DNA of 64,000 nt from Penicillium oxalicum. Taxonomy: Eukaryota > Ascomycota > Eurotiomycetes > Eurotiales > Aspergillaceae. The notes below the pieces were generated by a model, which saw only the letters and a program-made list of their open reading frames with translations, ran no database searches and had not been told where the DNA came from. The stretch lies in contig NC_064650.1 of assembly GCF_001723175.1 (NCBI RefSeq), forward strand, positions 4,216,001 through 4,280,000, in the 5' to 3' direction. This document shows, piece after piece, positions 35,181 through 47,705 of this stretch (the first letter of the stretch is position 1; each line of letters opens with the position of its first letter). Position numbers and translations under genes: made by a program.

Positions 35181-37181
35181 CTAAATAGCTGGCGCAGCTG
35201 CCTCGCGTGCTGCTTCCGCCTTTTCTGCTTCCAAAGTGGTTCGATACCGATTGGAGGCCAGTTCCAGGGCTCGTAAAGTCGGACCAAGAAGCTGATTGAC
35301 CACCTTTTGGCCACCCTCAATGTCATCCAAGTTTAACCGAGGCTTGCGCTTTGTCTTTTCGTAATACTCGCGCGCCGCATTCTTTCTCCGATCAACTTCT
35401 ATTTGACGCTCCGCTTCGGCGTCATTGGCAACCGCTTTGATGCGGTCCATGGCGCGAATCAATGATTCGGAGAGCGACTGCACTTCGCCGGCTCGTTCCG
35501 GATTACCAGAAAGAAAGGCTTGCCAGAATTGATTCAGGAATTCGGTGGATGTCGCATGGGTCAAAGTCAACCGGTCGTAAAGACTAGGAGATAGCCCATA
35601 AGTATCAGACGCAGCCCTTTCGCTCATCTGCTCGCGCTGCTCGCGGACAGCCCCCAGAATCTGTGCGAATGCGTCATGGAGAGCAGCCGATGATCCCACG
35701 GGGCGCTGACTGGCTGGTGCGTCTTCCATCTCTTCATCTTCATCGTCACCTGGATCCACCAGCTTCTGAAGCGGCGCATGGCCCCCAAGTGGCAAATTCT
35801 CTGCTATTTCTGACTGGAGTGTCTTCAGAATCTCATTTGGATCCTGCTTGGCAAATGCGCGTGTCTGTTCATCCTCCTGAGTTTGGGAAAAGAAGCGATT
35901 TTGATCGCGAATGTTCAACGTGACACGGGTCTGCTCTTCATCGCCCTGCAGATCTCTAAGCTGCATGATCTGCCAGGTCTCCTCGTCGATGCCGATAGGC
36001 GCAGTCACATCCCCATCGGCCGGGGCAACGTTGGACATGATCTTCTCACTCAAACTGTTCAGCGTTCGGATGATAGGGACCTTGTCTGCACCCGAGGGCC
36101 GCATGTCCAAGTCCGGTCTGTTACCTTGGCGTTGGCTGTGATGAACTTCATTGCCAGCCAAATCCATAAAGTGCGGAACGTAGGATTCTCGAGTAGAAGC
36201 TGCATTCTCTTCTCGAAGATACTTGTCCAAGATTGCATCCGTTGCATCAGTCTCGGATATACGCTCTCCTCGCAACTTCTTGAACAGCCGACTTTGGAAG
36301 AACCGTGACCAAAACTGCTGCTCACTCAGTTTCGGGACATTCTCATCGTACACCCGCTTGACCAGCGGATGCTGAGAGAAGATGAGCGAGATCTGCTCTT
36401 TGCTGATATTCAGCCGTGTCACATTCTCTTCGACACGAGGCTTGAGTGATGACAGCACATTGTACGAGCCGCGAGTCTGCGCGCGCTCGATCGCATGCGC
36501 TCGTAATAGGTGCAGTCGGGTCGACCAGAATTGAGACATGAACTGCGCCGAGGTCAAACTGTCTGGTTTAGTTTGAATGGACTCCATAAACATTCGCTGC
36601 AGAGAAGGGTCGGCCTTCAACAAAGACTGCTGCAGCTCCACGTCCCCCTTCAGCCGGTTGTCATCATCCCACGGGTTCTTCGATGAACTCGCTGAGGATA
36701 CGGCATTGGCAATTGCCATTGCAGCCGATAGTCCACCCACGCCCGCCGCACCAGGAGCTGGCGTCTGCGCAGGGGTGGTTGCCTTTCCTGCATTCATTCG
36801 TGCGCTCAATGCATTCTTGATGGCGTCGGCCTCCGCGCGGGCCAAGTCCGGGCCTGCGGTGAACAAAAACACATATTGGTCTGGCTCACTGTTAGGTGGC
36901 GCATTTGGGGCGAGGACAAATATTTTCAACATGACTTTGGGATTTGTTGCCGGGGTCTGCTTCAGGTCTGGAGGAAGGCCCATTCATTAGCTCGATCCTA
37001 CTGAAGACCAAAAGTCCAGTGCAACCAGAAAGCAATACGTACTGGTGATTCCTGAGATCGTAATATTCACCCCCGGCTGCCCCGGAGCTGTTGGTGTCCA
37101 AGTGAGCGTCTGCTCATCTGGCGAAAGAGCAAGAGTGCCATCTTTCTTCTTGTATGAGGCTGCTCCGCTCGGAGAAGCCAT
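35181..37181 (-). CDS. TFB1: TFIIH core subunit Tfb1 (p62)
   Basis: Subunit of TFIIH, acting in promoter opening and nucleotide excision repair in the nucleus. Exons 37043-37181 and 35181-36967 join across a 75-nt intron to 641 aa. Residues 1-110 form the PH-like domain that contacts activation domains and repair factors, with DGTLALSPDEQTLTW near the start. Two BSD domains follow: residues about 160-215 (SAQFMSQFWSTRL) and 235-285 (SEQQFWSRFFQSRLFKKLRG), each with the expected FW pair. The C-terminal part is helical, ending at a TAG in 35181-35183. The start is ATG 37181, with no longer in-frame alternative in good context. Confidence 0.92.
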
Positions 37182-38068
37182 CCTCGCGTGTCGCTACAGT
37201 TTCCACTGTCCTGAGCGGTGCAACAATGAAACCTCCCATCGAGACTATAAAAAACGAGTCCCGAGAGTAAAGTCCCAATGAAGCAGGTGAGGATCCTCGG
37301 CTTTGGAGAGGGTTAAAATAGCAAACAGAAATACCATCACTCTTCAGAGCCGCAGGGCTTCAATCTAATCATCACGTGATGACATCATCAGGGACGGTGT
37401 AGTACGCAAGTCGGTCACCAGATTGCTGGGCACGAAATACTCAAGAACATGCGAGTTACAAACCAGTGGTTCTACAAAAGTCTCTAACGGTCCAAATGTC
37501 TGTGCCGATTATCTATGAAGCACTGGAAATTGAACGGAATTCAGAATTATTTTTAATCAATCATTCATGGAGTAGGGGGGTGCGTAAGAACGCCGAAGTA
37601 GTAAATCACATGCGCCACTTCAAAGATGAGTCACGAGGAAGAGAGAAAAGCAAGATAAATGATCGCTGAAGGGACCCCTTGAATGCTTGACAGTTTCACG
37701 GAAAAACATGAGCAAAAATGAAGAGCACGAATCCAAAGTGAAGAGCTGGAATGCCGAATTTTGAAAGCCATGTTGCGCGCCGCCATGCATGGAACTGGAT
37801 ATCGTCATTCAAATCGTCAAAAAGGTGCAAGATAGGTGCCGTCCATGCGAGAGCAAAAAGAAAAAAAGACAAGAAAAAAAGAGCACATATGCCATGACCA
37901 AAAAGCAGGGATTCAAAAGACAATAGAAGAGCAAAGATCAGCAAGGGTATTGATGCTTTGAAGCAAGACGAGATAGGATGAGAAAAGAAAAACGCCACAA
38001 CGCTTTTCCGTTGAGCATAGCAAACAGTCCGAGAAAGAAAAAGATTGGCGGACAAGCTCCAGGGCAAA
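37182..38068. other. intergenic region
   Basis: About 890 bases: the TFB1 promoter and the 3' flank of the F-box gene. An A-rich stretch (37860-38045) gives only low-complexity open frames. Confidence 0.6.
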
Positions 38069-40195
38069 TCATTTCTTGAACATGTAGTGGCCATAAAGAC
38101 CGCCCACATCCCCGACGGCCATGGGGATCTTGCGCATGCCCCAGCGCGCGCCCATCTTCCAGGAACGCGAACCGTCATCCACCGGCGCATTCGGCATGGA
38201 TGCCGGGTCCCGCACGTACCAACCACGGCGACCAAGGTCACGGACAGTCCAGCCGACCGAGACACGCTGGGTCTTGGCCCGTTCGCGCAAGGGAGTGATG
38301 ATCTTGTCGCTAAACTCAATCACCTGCAGGGGGTAGCTGTGCTCCGAGAGGAGCGTGCACGTGGTGGTGTTGAAGATCGCGCCGATGGTCATCTGGGGCA
38401 CCTTTGCAAGATCAAGGTAGCACAGCGTGCTGGGGCCAACCCCCCGGGCGGCGTGATTGTCAGAAGATCGAGAAAAGAAGGAATTGACGTCCTTGACAGA
38501 CAGATCCGCCGAACTGAGACCCAGTTCCTCCAAGTGCCCAGTCAAAGGCACCAAGAGCGGAACGTGATCGGAAGTGATCTTGGCACCTCCGAGGTTCAAA
38601 GAGCGAAGAGTCGATGGCAATTTGGGCAAGAGCGCCGTAACATCGTCCTCCTCCAGGAGACGGAAACGAGTCGGATCGTTCAGGAGGTTCAAGTAGAGCA
38701 AAGAGTCACAGACGGCAGGATGCGTGGTGAGGAACTCGACCAAAGCAGAACTACGCAGCCGGGTGCAGCGAGAAAGGCCCAGGTGTGTGATGCGAGCCGT
38801 TTCAGGAATCGCAAACAGAGCCGAATCATTCACCTGGGTATGGGTCAGGTCCAGATGGGTCAAGTTAGTGAGCCTCGGCAAAAGGAGGTCGAAGATCGGG
38901 GCTTGAATTGTACTGCACTCGTGGAGAGAGAGTCGCTGCAGGTTGGGCATGCTCATCGGCAAAGCCGGGCCAGCGGTCAGGGCCTCGGTGAACACCTGCG
39001 AGAAGGACTGGGTGGAACAGCCGCACAAGTCGATTGCGCGGAGATTTGGAAGGCCGATGAACAGCTTCCGCACCACATCCACGCTGAGATCACCCTCCAG
39101 GTGTTCCTGCAGGAGACATTCCTTCAGGTTGGGCAGCAGATCCAGACACTTGAGCAGAGTGCGCGAGGTCAGGTTCTGGATCTCGGCGTTCATCTGCTTG
39201 GTGCGACCCAAGCCGACAGAGGTAAAGTGCGAAAAGTCGAGACGGCGCACCAATGTACCCAGCGCCGGATAAGACGACATATGGTTGAGGGCCTTGGAAA
39301 AGATGACCGAATGAGGAAAAGTCATGTTCCTGTACAACACACTCAAAGTGGCCGCGTGCAACGTGCGCGAGGTAAGTAGGCACGATACAAGATCGACATT
39401 GCGGGGCGTGTAGCCGTTGGGTGGTAGATCAATGGCCAGGTAGGAGATGCATTGGTCTGTGGATGACGAGATATTAGCAGGTGACACAGAAGCCAGGGCC
39501 GCAGCTTATTTCATTTCCACGGCGCCCCTGGCGCGAAACTAGGCGACTTACCCAAAACCTCTGGTGGAAGCTTCTCCAAAGGCGATGTGCCTGGCTGCTG
39601 CTCTTCCTGAACCGGCTCGACCACGGCTTGCACCTCGGAAGCCTTTGGGACGTCAAGCTTCTTGACATGGTCGTGATCATGCGACTCCCACGCCCACCCC
39701 TTCGACTGCATGCTGCCCAGGTTGCGAAGATCGCCATAGCTGCGACTCAGACTCTTTCCACCGAGGCGGATCTGCTTCCAGCCCAGGAAACCACCGCAGG
39801 GACAGCAGAAATCGGGGGGTTGCTGCATTTCCTGTCCCGTCTGTTTGGGGGATTCTTTTGGAGAAGAGACGTGCTGGGTATCCACGAATGATTGCGCGAT
39901 GCCTGTCAATACAGTCAATGTCATCTTAGTAAGACTTCTGTGTCAATCCCGATTCCCGGGGTGGCGAGTGGCCCGCTTGATGAGCAGGGCACCCTTTCAT
40001 GTCACATACCGTCAACGTCTTCCTTGATCGAGCCAAAAGATGGGCGTCGGCGGCTGCTGGACCTAGACCCGTCCGGGGTATCGCAGGGGGATGACTCGCG
40101 CGAGGTATGGGAATCGGCGCACGGCGAGGTCGACAAGCGCGTATTGATCTGCTTGAGTGCAGGGGAGCAACCGAAGAAGAGGAAACGGAAGCCAT
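38069..40195 (-). CDS. F-box/LRR protein; 5' end unresolved
   Basis: Probable substrate receptor of an SCF ubiquitin ligase. Certain exons are 39552-39902 and 38069-39456; a first exon ends at donor 40009/40010 and joins in frame (reading SIKEDVDGIAQSFVDT). The F-box is split by the second intron: TSPLEKLPPEVL joined to DQCISYLAIDLPP. At least six leucine-rich repeats follow, such as LRAIDLCGCSTQSF, LTHLDLTHTQVNDS and LRSLNLGGAKITSD, ending in GGLYGHYMFKK. The first-exon frame has no ATG near its start. The nearest good ATG (40195, reading MASVSSSS) is in another frame, offset by a 23-base segment (40149-40171). Either an upstream exon, a frameshift, or a sequence error is involved. The span given runs to that ATG. 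Confidence 0.75.
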
Positions 40196-40467
40196 CGTGA
40201 AAGAGGAAGAAAAAAAAAAAGAGCGGGCCCTCTGACAAGAGGTCCAACAGGGGCAGCGCGGACGATTCAGGAAAGGTCTTTGAAGTTGAGTGGGAACACA
40301 GAGCCCCAAAGAGGAAATGGGGGAAAAAAGAATATTGGTCGTCCTTCCTGGAGGTTGAAAGAACGTGCGAAATCGACAGAAAAGAGTTCGGCAATATCAC
40401 AGCTTCCCCGGATTTCGAGCGCAAAAGAGTTTTCGGTCAAGCGACACCAGAGCAGGGGCGCACGAAA

Positions 40468-40485
40468 GGGGGGGGGGGGGGGGGG
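40468..40485 (+). repeat. poly-G tract
   Basis: Eighteen consecutive G residues upstream of the F-box gene's 5' end. Long homopolymers here may have affected local sequence accuracy. Confidence 0.9.
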
Positions 40486-43400
40486 TGGGGGAAAGAAGGA
40501 TGGATAGATGACTCGAGGAGGATCGCGACGGCTTAGGGCTATAGTTTTGGCCGTAGGTCGATGGGAGGGGCGGCGGGGAAAAAAAGGAAGGAAAAAAGGT
40601 AAAGCTCTTAGTCACAGAAAAGCCCGTGCCGGCGTTCCACACGCCCAGTGAGGATGGCCGTCGCCGTCAAGTGGGCACTAAACACACCCTGGGAAACGGT
40701 CGTGAGGCTAGTCGTCGGACCACCAGTGCCGACTCGCCAATGGAGTCTGGAGGCTCGTGAGACGATCCAGGGTCTGATCTGTGTTGGTGAGTGGTGTTGC
40801 AGAAGGAGAAATCACAGAGGCAGTGTGACGACTGATGACAGTCCTTGATGTGTCGGGAGGTGAAGAGGCAAAAAGATGGGGTGGGCAGAACACCGCAAAT
40901 GTCGGTGGCAGTCACAGGAGACTACGTTCTATGGTTGGAGGCGATGGCTTCTTTGGGACGGCGATGGTTAAAAAAGGAAATGAGAAAAATCGAAAAATAG
41001 GAAAATGGGAAAATGGACAAAGGAAAAAAAAACAAGGTCCCTCGGGGCCTGTGGTTGGATCAATTTCGATGGATCCAACCACACGAGAGTCCTCCAAGTT
41101 GGAATTCTTGAGATGCAGAATTGGTCTGTATAGTCTCAAGTTCATCGTGGCGGATATTGAATTGCTTTCTCCGCAAGAAGAAACACACTCACACTCTGTC
41201 CCTTTTGTCTTCTCCTTTTCCCCCTCTCTTTGCTTTTTCTTCTTCTCTATACCCGTTGCCGCCCATGAGTACGGGGTCCCATATTTCTCTGTCTTACATT
41301 TTCTCCGGTGCAGGTGTCTGAATTCGCTCTGTTCTCTGTTCGCGATCAGGCAGAGACGGTGAGGAAACATTCAAGACCGACCAGAACACTCCAGCCCTCT
41401 GGATTCCTGGACTCTGTGGTCGTCCATGATCCAGGGCATCCCATCTATCTCACTCTGCATGAACAAGCTTCACTCGGGACCAAAAGAGTCGAACCCGACC
41501 GTCCGATCGCAGCCACCACTTAACCTGTCGGGCGAGAGTCGAGTGTACATTTACTGCATTATGATGATGATGATTATTATTATTATTGTAGAATGGACAA
41601 TCTGATTATGTGCTCCGCTTTCCCATCTATTGGTGCTGAAAAGGGTAATCAGATCGAACTTTTTTTTCGAAAAAAGAAATAAGGAAAAAACAAAGTGAAC
41701 CATAATCTTTTTTTTTGACTTTTGGATTATGCAAGCGGCCAGCGCATGGCGTCATTTGGAGTGCGACCATGACTTTCTCGAAAGCAGGGGTCCCGTCGAT
41801 CAACGCATCGCAATCTGCGAGAAGCATCCCGTCAGGAATGGTACTATTGTACAAAGACTGCACGCTCCAGAGACCAAGGGAGAAGGATACAAGCGAAAAT
41901 GAAGCAAAGAGGGAGACTCAAATTGTGTCCCGAACTGGCCAATCCACCGGCCCATTTGGGACTCTCGGTGGCTTTGACCCAAGTCTTCATCTCCGACCGG
42001 GCGACCCCGATTCCCAGAGGGACCCGTTCCCGCTTAAGGATTCTTATGACATAACTAAAATAGCCGCCGTTCGAGAACCCAAGAGTACACTCAACTTATC
42101 ACGACACAACTTTCAAGGCTGGTGACCCTAGCCCTTAGTAGAAGGTGCCCCTCCCTCCACCTGATTCAGGTGCGTAATATCAGCTGGGATTTTCAGAGAA
42201 GGTGCCAGTGTGTTCACTTGTGGAAAGCGTGGATCACTCTGGCAATTCGGAGGGCCGACACAGGAACCTCTAATCTGTCCAGCTGGATGGACGGATACAA
42301 ATGGATGCCGAGCGCATGAAATGTTAATGAACGGGTCCGTGATCCGGCTCCGGTGCTAACCATGAGAATGTCCGCGTCGGGCTAGTTAGTCAGGTGTGGA
42401 ATACGCTAGTCCCTTTTTGGTCAAGTCGACTGCTAGCTCATCGAAGAAGCATTCAGGGCCAGGAGGTCCAAAAAAGAAAAATTAGTGAGAGGACGAGTCG
42501 ATGAGATGGCTGCATGCTATTATTCCAGTGCACTGGCAGGGACCTCTTTCCATCCTCACCAAGTCGTGATCATTCCTCGTCACGCAACATACGCTGAGCA
42601 AACCTTAACCTTTGACACTCCTTCCTCTGTTGCGCTGACCTCTGGACACGCCCCCCGAATTACAGCGACCGGTCTGGTTCTCGGACTGTCGTTGGCACAC
42701 AGTAGTATACATACGAGTACTTGTCCCGAACAGCCACCAAATGAGATTTGTGTTTACCCCAGACGTGGAAGGTCTTGGAGCTATCGTAAGGTAACCACGT
42801 CGAGGACCCCCTGCATGTGCGATTCGCTCACGCGGCCGATCATGCGGGGAACAGGCGATCCATTACCTAACAGCAATCACCTGACCCGGTCCCATGACCA
42901 GGTGATTCGTCAAACGCCTGGGTAAACATGCTCCAAACTGTTGACCAACATGCCATCCGGTCGTAACTAGGCAATCTCCTTTTTGATCAGAATTGACTTT
43001 TGGAGACTCGAATCATTTGATCCAGCTTGCATTGCTTCCAATGGTACCAAATAACAGACAAGCTGTGGTACAATTCTAGCTCTCCCTGCCATTCCACGAC
43101 GATGAGGGCAACGGGCAGCGGATCCAAACATCTTCCCCCACACGTCGGTTGAGCACTCAATCTGTCGCAGACACGACTATGAGGCTGGCCATCTCACAGA
43201 ACTGCAGACTCTGCTATGGACCTTTGTGGCTGGCAGAGTATGACTTGAAAAGAGGTCTACTCCCCTCCCTATACTAGTTTCATTTTTTTTACCCCTCTCT
43301 CACGGTTCAAATCCCGGAACTGTCACTGCTAGCCTGGTTGCCCAGGATGTAGGATGCAGCCAAGTCTCGCCCCGAGTCCAAGGATGCGGTGGACCAAAGA

Positions 43401-44990
43401 AAGCAAAAACAAAGAATTTCACACCACGGACTGAACCCACCCTGCGTCTGGATTTGCTTCCAGCCTTCCACTCATGATCGACGGGTCCTGCCGTGACAGA
43501 ACGAGACCAGAGTCATGACTTCAGCCCAGCAGCTCAGGACGTATCTTGCAGCTTCAGACGTGTTTTCAACCATTGCCGGCGGGTGCAACTGCCCAATACC
43601 GACAGGGTTGGCAAAGGCTTATTTAACTAAAAGTCCGCTTCTAAGCGAGGCTGGTGACAACCGGAGGCCTGCACGGCCAGTGTTGAGGACCGATTACGGA
43701 GCACTCGCAAAGCTCTTCGCTTCGAGACCGGGGGGAGGAGGGGGCGGGAAGGTGGGAGTCTCTCGCAATCGCATCTATCCGACACTCAATGAAACCCTCC
43801 GCTCCGTACGAAGAAAGGGCCAAAGCTTGGCATTCTCTTGTCCGCCAGAATTTGGAATGCCTCACGCCTATCACTCCCCTTTTGATGGTCGATGATCAAA
43901 ATTGGCGATCTGATGAGATGAGTCGCCAAGCGCCGTGGACGTGCCAAGCGAGGGCGGATTATGCGCAGTAGGCGGCGGGGATGTCCAGATGGACTCCCAC
44001 GTCCATTCCTTGCGTAAACACGTAGTCGGTCAAGACCCCCTCCGGCGGCGAGATCCCGCTGATCCATATCCATATCTCGAGAAGCCAATGGGTATTCTTC
44101 CGTGGAATATTGTGCCTCACAAAAGCGCCAGCAGAGATGGGAACAGATATACTGCAAGGCCACTCACTTTTTCAGGACTGTAGTACTCCAGCACGATGCA
44201 CATACTTCTTCCGCGAAAGCGATCCACTCCCCACATAAAATGTCACGAGACCATTGCGGCCCCCCAATAATGCACATCACTCATTAATGAGTCGAGTATA
44301 GTCCTCCTGGTCTCACATCGAAGAGACACAATATGAGATGCACTAAACTATCCACGTCATCTTGATGTCCGCCTCATCCCCAAGATCCCTGTCTGGATGT
44401 GCCAACCCCCTTGATTGACATGGGAAAGCTGCACTGTCTTGGCGAGAAGGGGGACGCTGCCACCACGCCAAGACCCGAAAGAGAATAGCATCAGTGTTAA
44501 GCATATGCAGAACTCTCAAGTAAACGAGGACTCAGTGGAGCACCATGTCCGTTTTAATCCCTGGCATGATCAAATGCACATATGCATCAATATCCATGTA
44601 CACAGGACCAGACACAAATGAGGCCGTACCACTGTAGGTCTCGAGTCTGGATACCAACATACTGCAGAGGAGGTGGGTCCCTGGCCGTAGATCACTGCGG
44701 ATATGGAGGTATAGCCCGAGGGAGATCAATACTCTAACAGAAGATCGGTGATCTTCAGGACGCCATCGAAGATATCCATTTATGACTGACGATTATCCTC
44801 GCGGGGGTGGGGCTGTGGTCCAGTGAGAATTGAACATGATTTTGCTCTTTGACACGTAGTATGAGGCGCTAGTGGATGTAGTGCTGATTCAAGAGCATGC
44901 ACACATAATCGGTCTGGATGGCGGGAGAGAGAGGGAGAGAGGGACAGGAGGTGAATGCTGTCAAGGACAGTGCCGGATTGTGCCTAGGTA

Positions 44991-45053
44991 GGAATCCATG
45001 CGTACATTGTCACCTTCACTAGCCAGTAGTACCTAATTAGTACCTACCTACTG
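44991..45053. repeat. palindromic TAGG/ACCTA element
   Basis: Contains CCAGTAGTACCTAATTAGTACCTACCTACTGG (45022-45053). The outer arms CCAGTAG and CTACTGG pair, and CTAATTAG at the centre is self-complementary. TGCCTAGGTAGG lies just upstream. Confidence 0.7.
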
Positions 45054-46681
45054 GTACCAAGGTAAAAGGGTTAGGTAATTGAGGTGATGTACTCTGCCTG
45101 TGCGGTGTTAGTAGCTAACCGTGACTATCCATTCAGTGTTGACAGTTGGAAGAATTGCTTCGGCATTTTTTTCCATATAGAGGTCACCCTGCAGGTCACC
45201 CAAACCGGGCATATTGATGCTCTAGTGATCAACCCATAGTACTTATCTTTATTGACAACACCAAGCTATGACATTCAAATTCACCATACACAAGTTGTTT
45301 CTCTATCTGTTATTTAGCCCACCTTACAAAAGCCCACTGTCTTATACTCACTAGAAAGATGGCATCTCTAATTCTAAACCCATCTTTGAACGTATTTCCA
45401 AATCCATTCCATTTCCATCCCGGGTGATCCGCCCTAAGCACAAAACAACCTACCTCCGTTGCCACCACTAAAGTTTCTCATCAAGCGACATTTCACCTCC
45501 CATTGAGCTCCAGCCCGCCCACCCTCCCTGATGAATATACACAAGAGTAGTATTTACCTACTCCCATTGAAATCCTTCCAGATGCAATCAACCCACGCCC
45601 GGGACCCTCGCGATGCCGGAAAGTCTCGGCCACCTGCAGCAGGAGCCGAGACCATTCTCCCAGTGCCATGTTCCGGGTACGCAAGTCAAATTGTGTCCAA
45701 CCCGAGTGGAACAAAACGAGATAGCATACGGTGCTTTTTTGATACCTCTAGTGGAATGTGTCTGAGTGGACAGCCATGGTCTGTTCTAGAAAGTCTGGTT
45801 ACTTGCCTAGTGTCTGGCATAAGTCCCGACTACTTGGACGACTTGTCTTAGCTTGCACATGAAAAAACCGGTGTAATCTAATTAATTAATGTGAGTGAAT
45901 CAACCCTGATGGAACTCGATTGTATAGGTTCTATTCCATATGATGGAGCTCTATTATCTCTCTGGAGCGCATGTGTATGTCTGGATCTCGCGGTCCTAAG
46001 ATAGCCCCCCGCCCCCGGGTATTCTTGGAATTTTCTCAGAACTGCGCGATATATTATGAAGAATGCACGGATCATGAGGTAGAATGGAAGTCTTGGATGT
46101 TGAAAATCTCACTATTACACATCATTCTACCAAGACTCCCGGCACCCTCGCGTCATGCTAGCACCAGACCCCCGCATAGTGGTCGAAGGAGTAGACCTAC
46201 TACGGGACTCATGTCGATGTATGATGTACTACATCCACTAAAAGTCTTAAGCCCGTATGCCAGTTAGTTCTAATACGGTAAAGTCGGTTATTTAGTAGGT
46301 AATATCACTCTGCCAGGTACCACATCCCACCTGATATATGAGTTACTGCGCAACCCTCACTGAAGCATCCCTCATCTAATTCGGTCCTCTTGGAGACTAG
46401 TTCTAATATTAGACATTCCTATCCCGAATTTCTATCTCGTGTGCCCGTGTGCGTATTCAACACTGCCATCCAGCCCTTTCCCCACAAATACCCTACGGTC
46501 AACCCCCCAACTAGGCCACAATACGCACCACGTATAGAAATCTGAAACAAGCAATCTTCGGGGAATTTTTCCATAGAAAGGATTCTTACTCCCTGAGATA
46601 TTGACATAGGTCTTTTTTGTCTCATGGGGATACAGATACATATGGATGTCGTTGAGCAAACTGGACATATTCCGAGGGTGT

Positions 46682-46712
46682 CCCCCCCCCCCCCCCCCCC
46701 CTTTTTTTTTTT
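46682..46712 (+). repeat. C20T11 homopolymer tract
   Basis: Twenty C residues followed directly by eleven T residues, in the gene-free region. Confidence 0.9.
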
Positions 46713-47705
46713 GTTTAGCAGTTAGCAATGAGTCCGGTCATGGGTTTAGGCTAGTAGGAGTGATGGAGCTCATGTGTTCTGAATATTTGTATGTGTCATC
46801 GGCATTAGTCCTGGTTCTATTGAGTATTTTTGCTCCTTGTGAGTAAATCTACTCTCCTTCAAATGATTTCAGGTCGACTAGGTACTTGGTCAAAGTAAGA
46901 GACAAGTACTAGCAGGACGGGTGTTGAAATACGCAGAAACGTAATGGAGAAGATGATTTCCAATGGACGTGGTGGGGTTAGGTAGGTGATTCTTGCTTGA
47001 GCGGGCACTTTCAGATTCAAGACAGTACTAACACGCCTTATGGAGGTCCTTAGTTTGGAAAATACGTCGAGCTTTCTGGGAAAGATAGTGGAATGGAATG
47101 AAGGCACTCGTAAGCCCGTCACCTCTGGGTATTTCCATGACGCTGTCAGCTTTGACCATCGCCTCCCAAGCCCCTTTTCCGAGGTCAGCTACAGAAAACG
47201 GTATAGGCTTGCTTTGAGTCAAGGAGAGCTGCCGGCGGGTACGTTGATGATATATTCGAAGACGGATTATACTCTTTTGAAAAAACCAGGCATAGTGGAA
47301 ACAGTGAATTTCTCTATAAATCTATATCGTGTTGAAAAGACCTCCCGTGCGAAATCAGAGAAAAGGGGGTACTAGCCATACTAAAAGAGTTGATGCCGAG
47401 CCCTAAAACACGCAAGTCTGACAGAAAGGTCGAGGGATCCCACACCGTAGAAACAAACAAAAAATGACAACACAAAAACAAAACATAACGAAATATTATT
47501 GATCGACGCCCGTCAAAAGAAAGAAAAAAAAACAGCCATCAGATTGACTACATTTCTGGAGCAACCAAATGGATCATGCTCAATGCTCATCTGCGATCGA
47601 GAGTTACTCACGGAGCACCCAGAAGAACAGTGTCCAGTCTTCTGTGTAACATATCCAGTGCATCCCGGATCTAGACGCTTTTGCGACCTCGACGACTCTT
47701 TGTAT

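Larger units (their letters stand above)
40196..47705. other. 7.5 kb region without a convincing gene
   Basis: The longest gap in the window. Open frames up to about 175 codons occur but overlap on both strands and include poly-Phe/Lys translations of homopolymers. I see no domain, signal peptide, or multi-exon continuity, and no transposase or reverse transcriptase remnants. Notable elements are a G run at 40468-40485, a (GAT/TTA)n stretch near 41560-41588, a B-box-like sequence at 43306, palindromic TAGG elements at 44991-45053, and a C20T11 run at 46682-46712. It could hold non-coding RNA or regulatory DNA, but nothing in the sequence proves it. Confidence 0.45.

Noticed and set aside
38045..39379. 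444-codon plus-strand frame opposite the F-box/LRR gene
   Set aside because: Arg/Gln-rich translation with no domain; the minus strand has clear LRRs and splice sites.
43300..43325. GGTTCAAATCC, a perfect tRNA B-box match
   Set aside because: The flanking bases do not form a five-pair T stem, and no matching A box or acceptor stem lies upstream.
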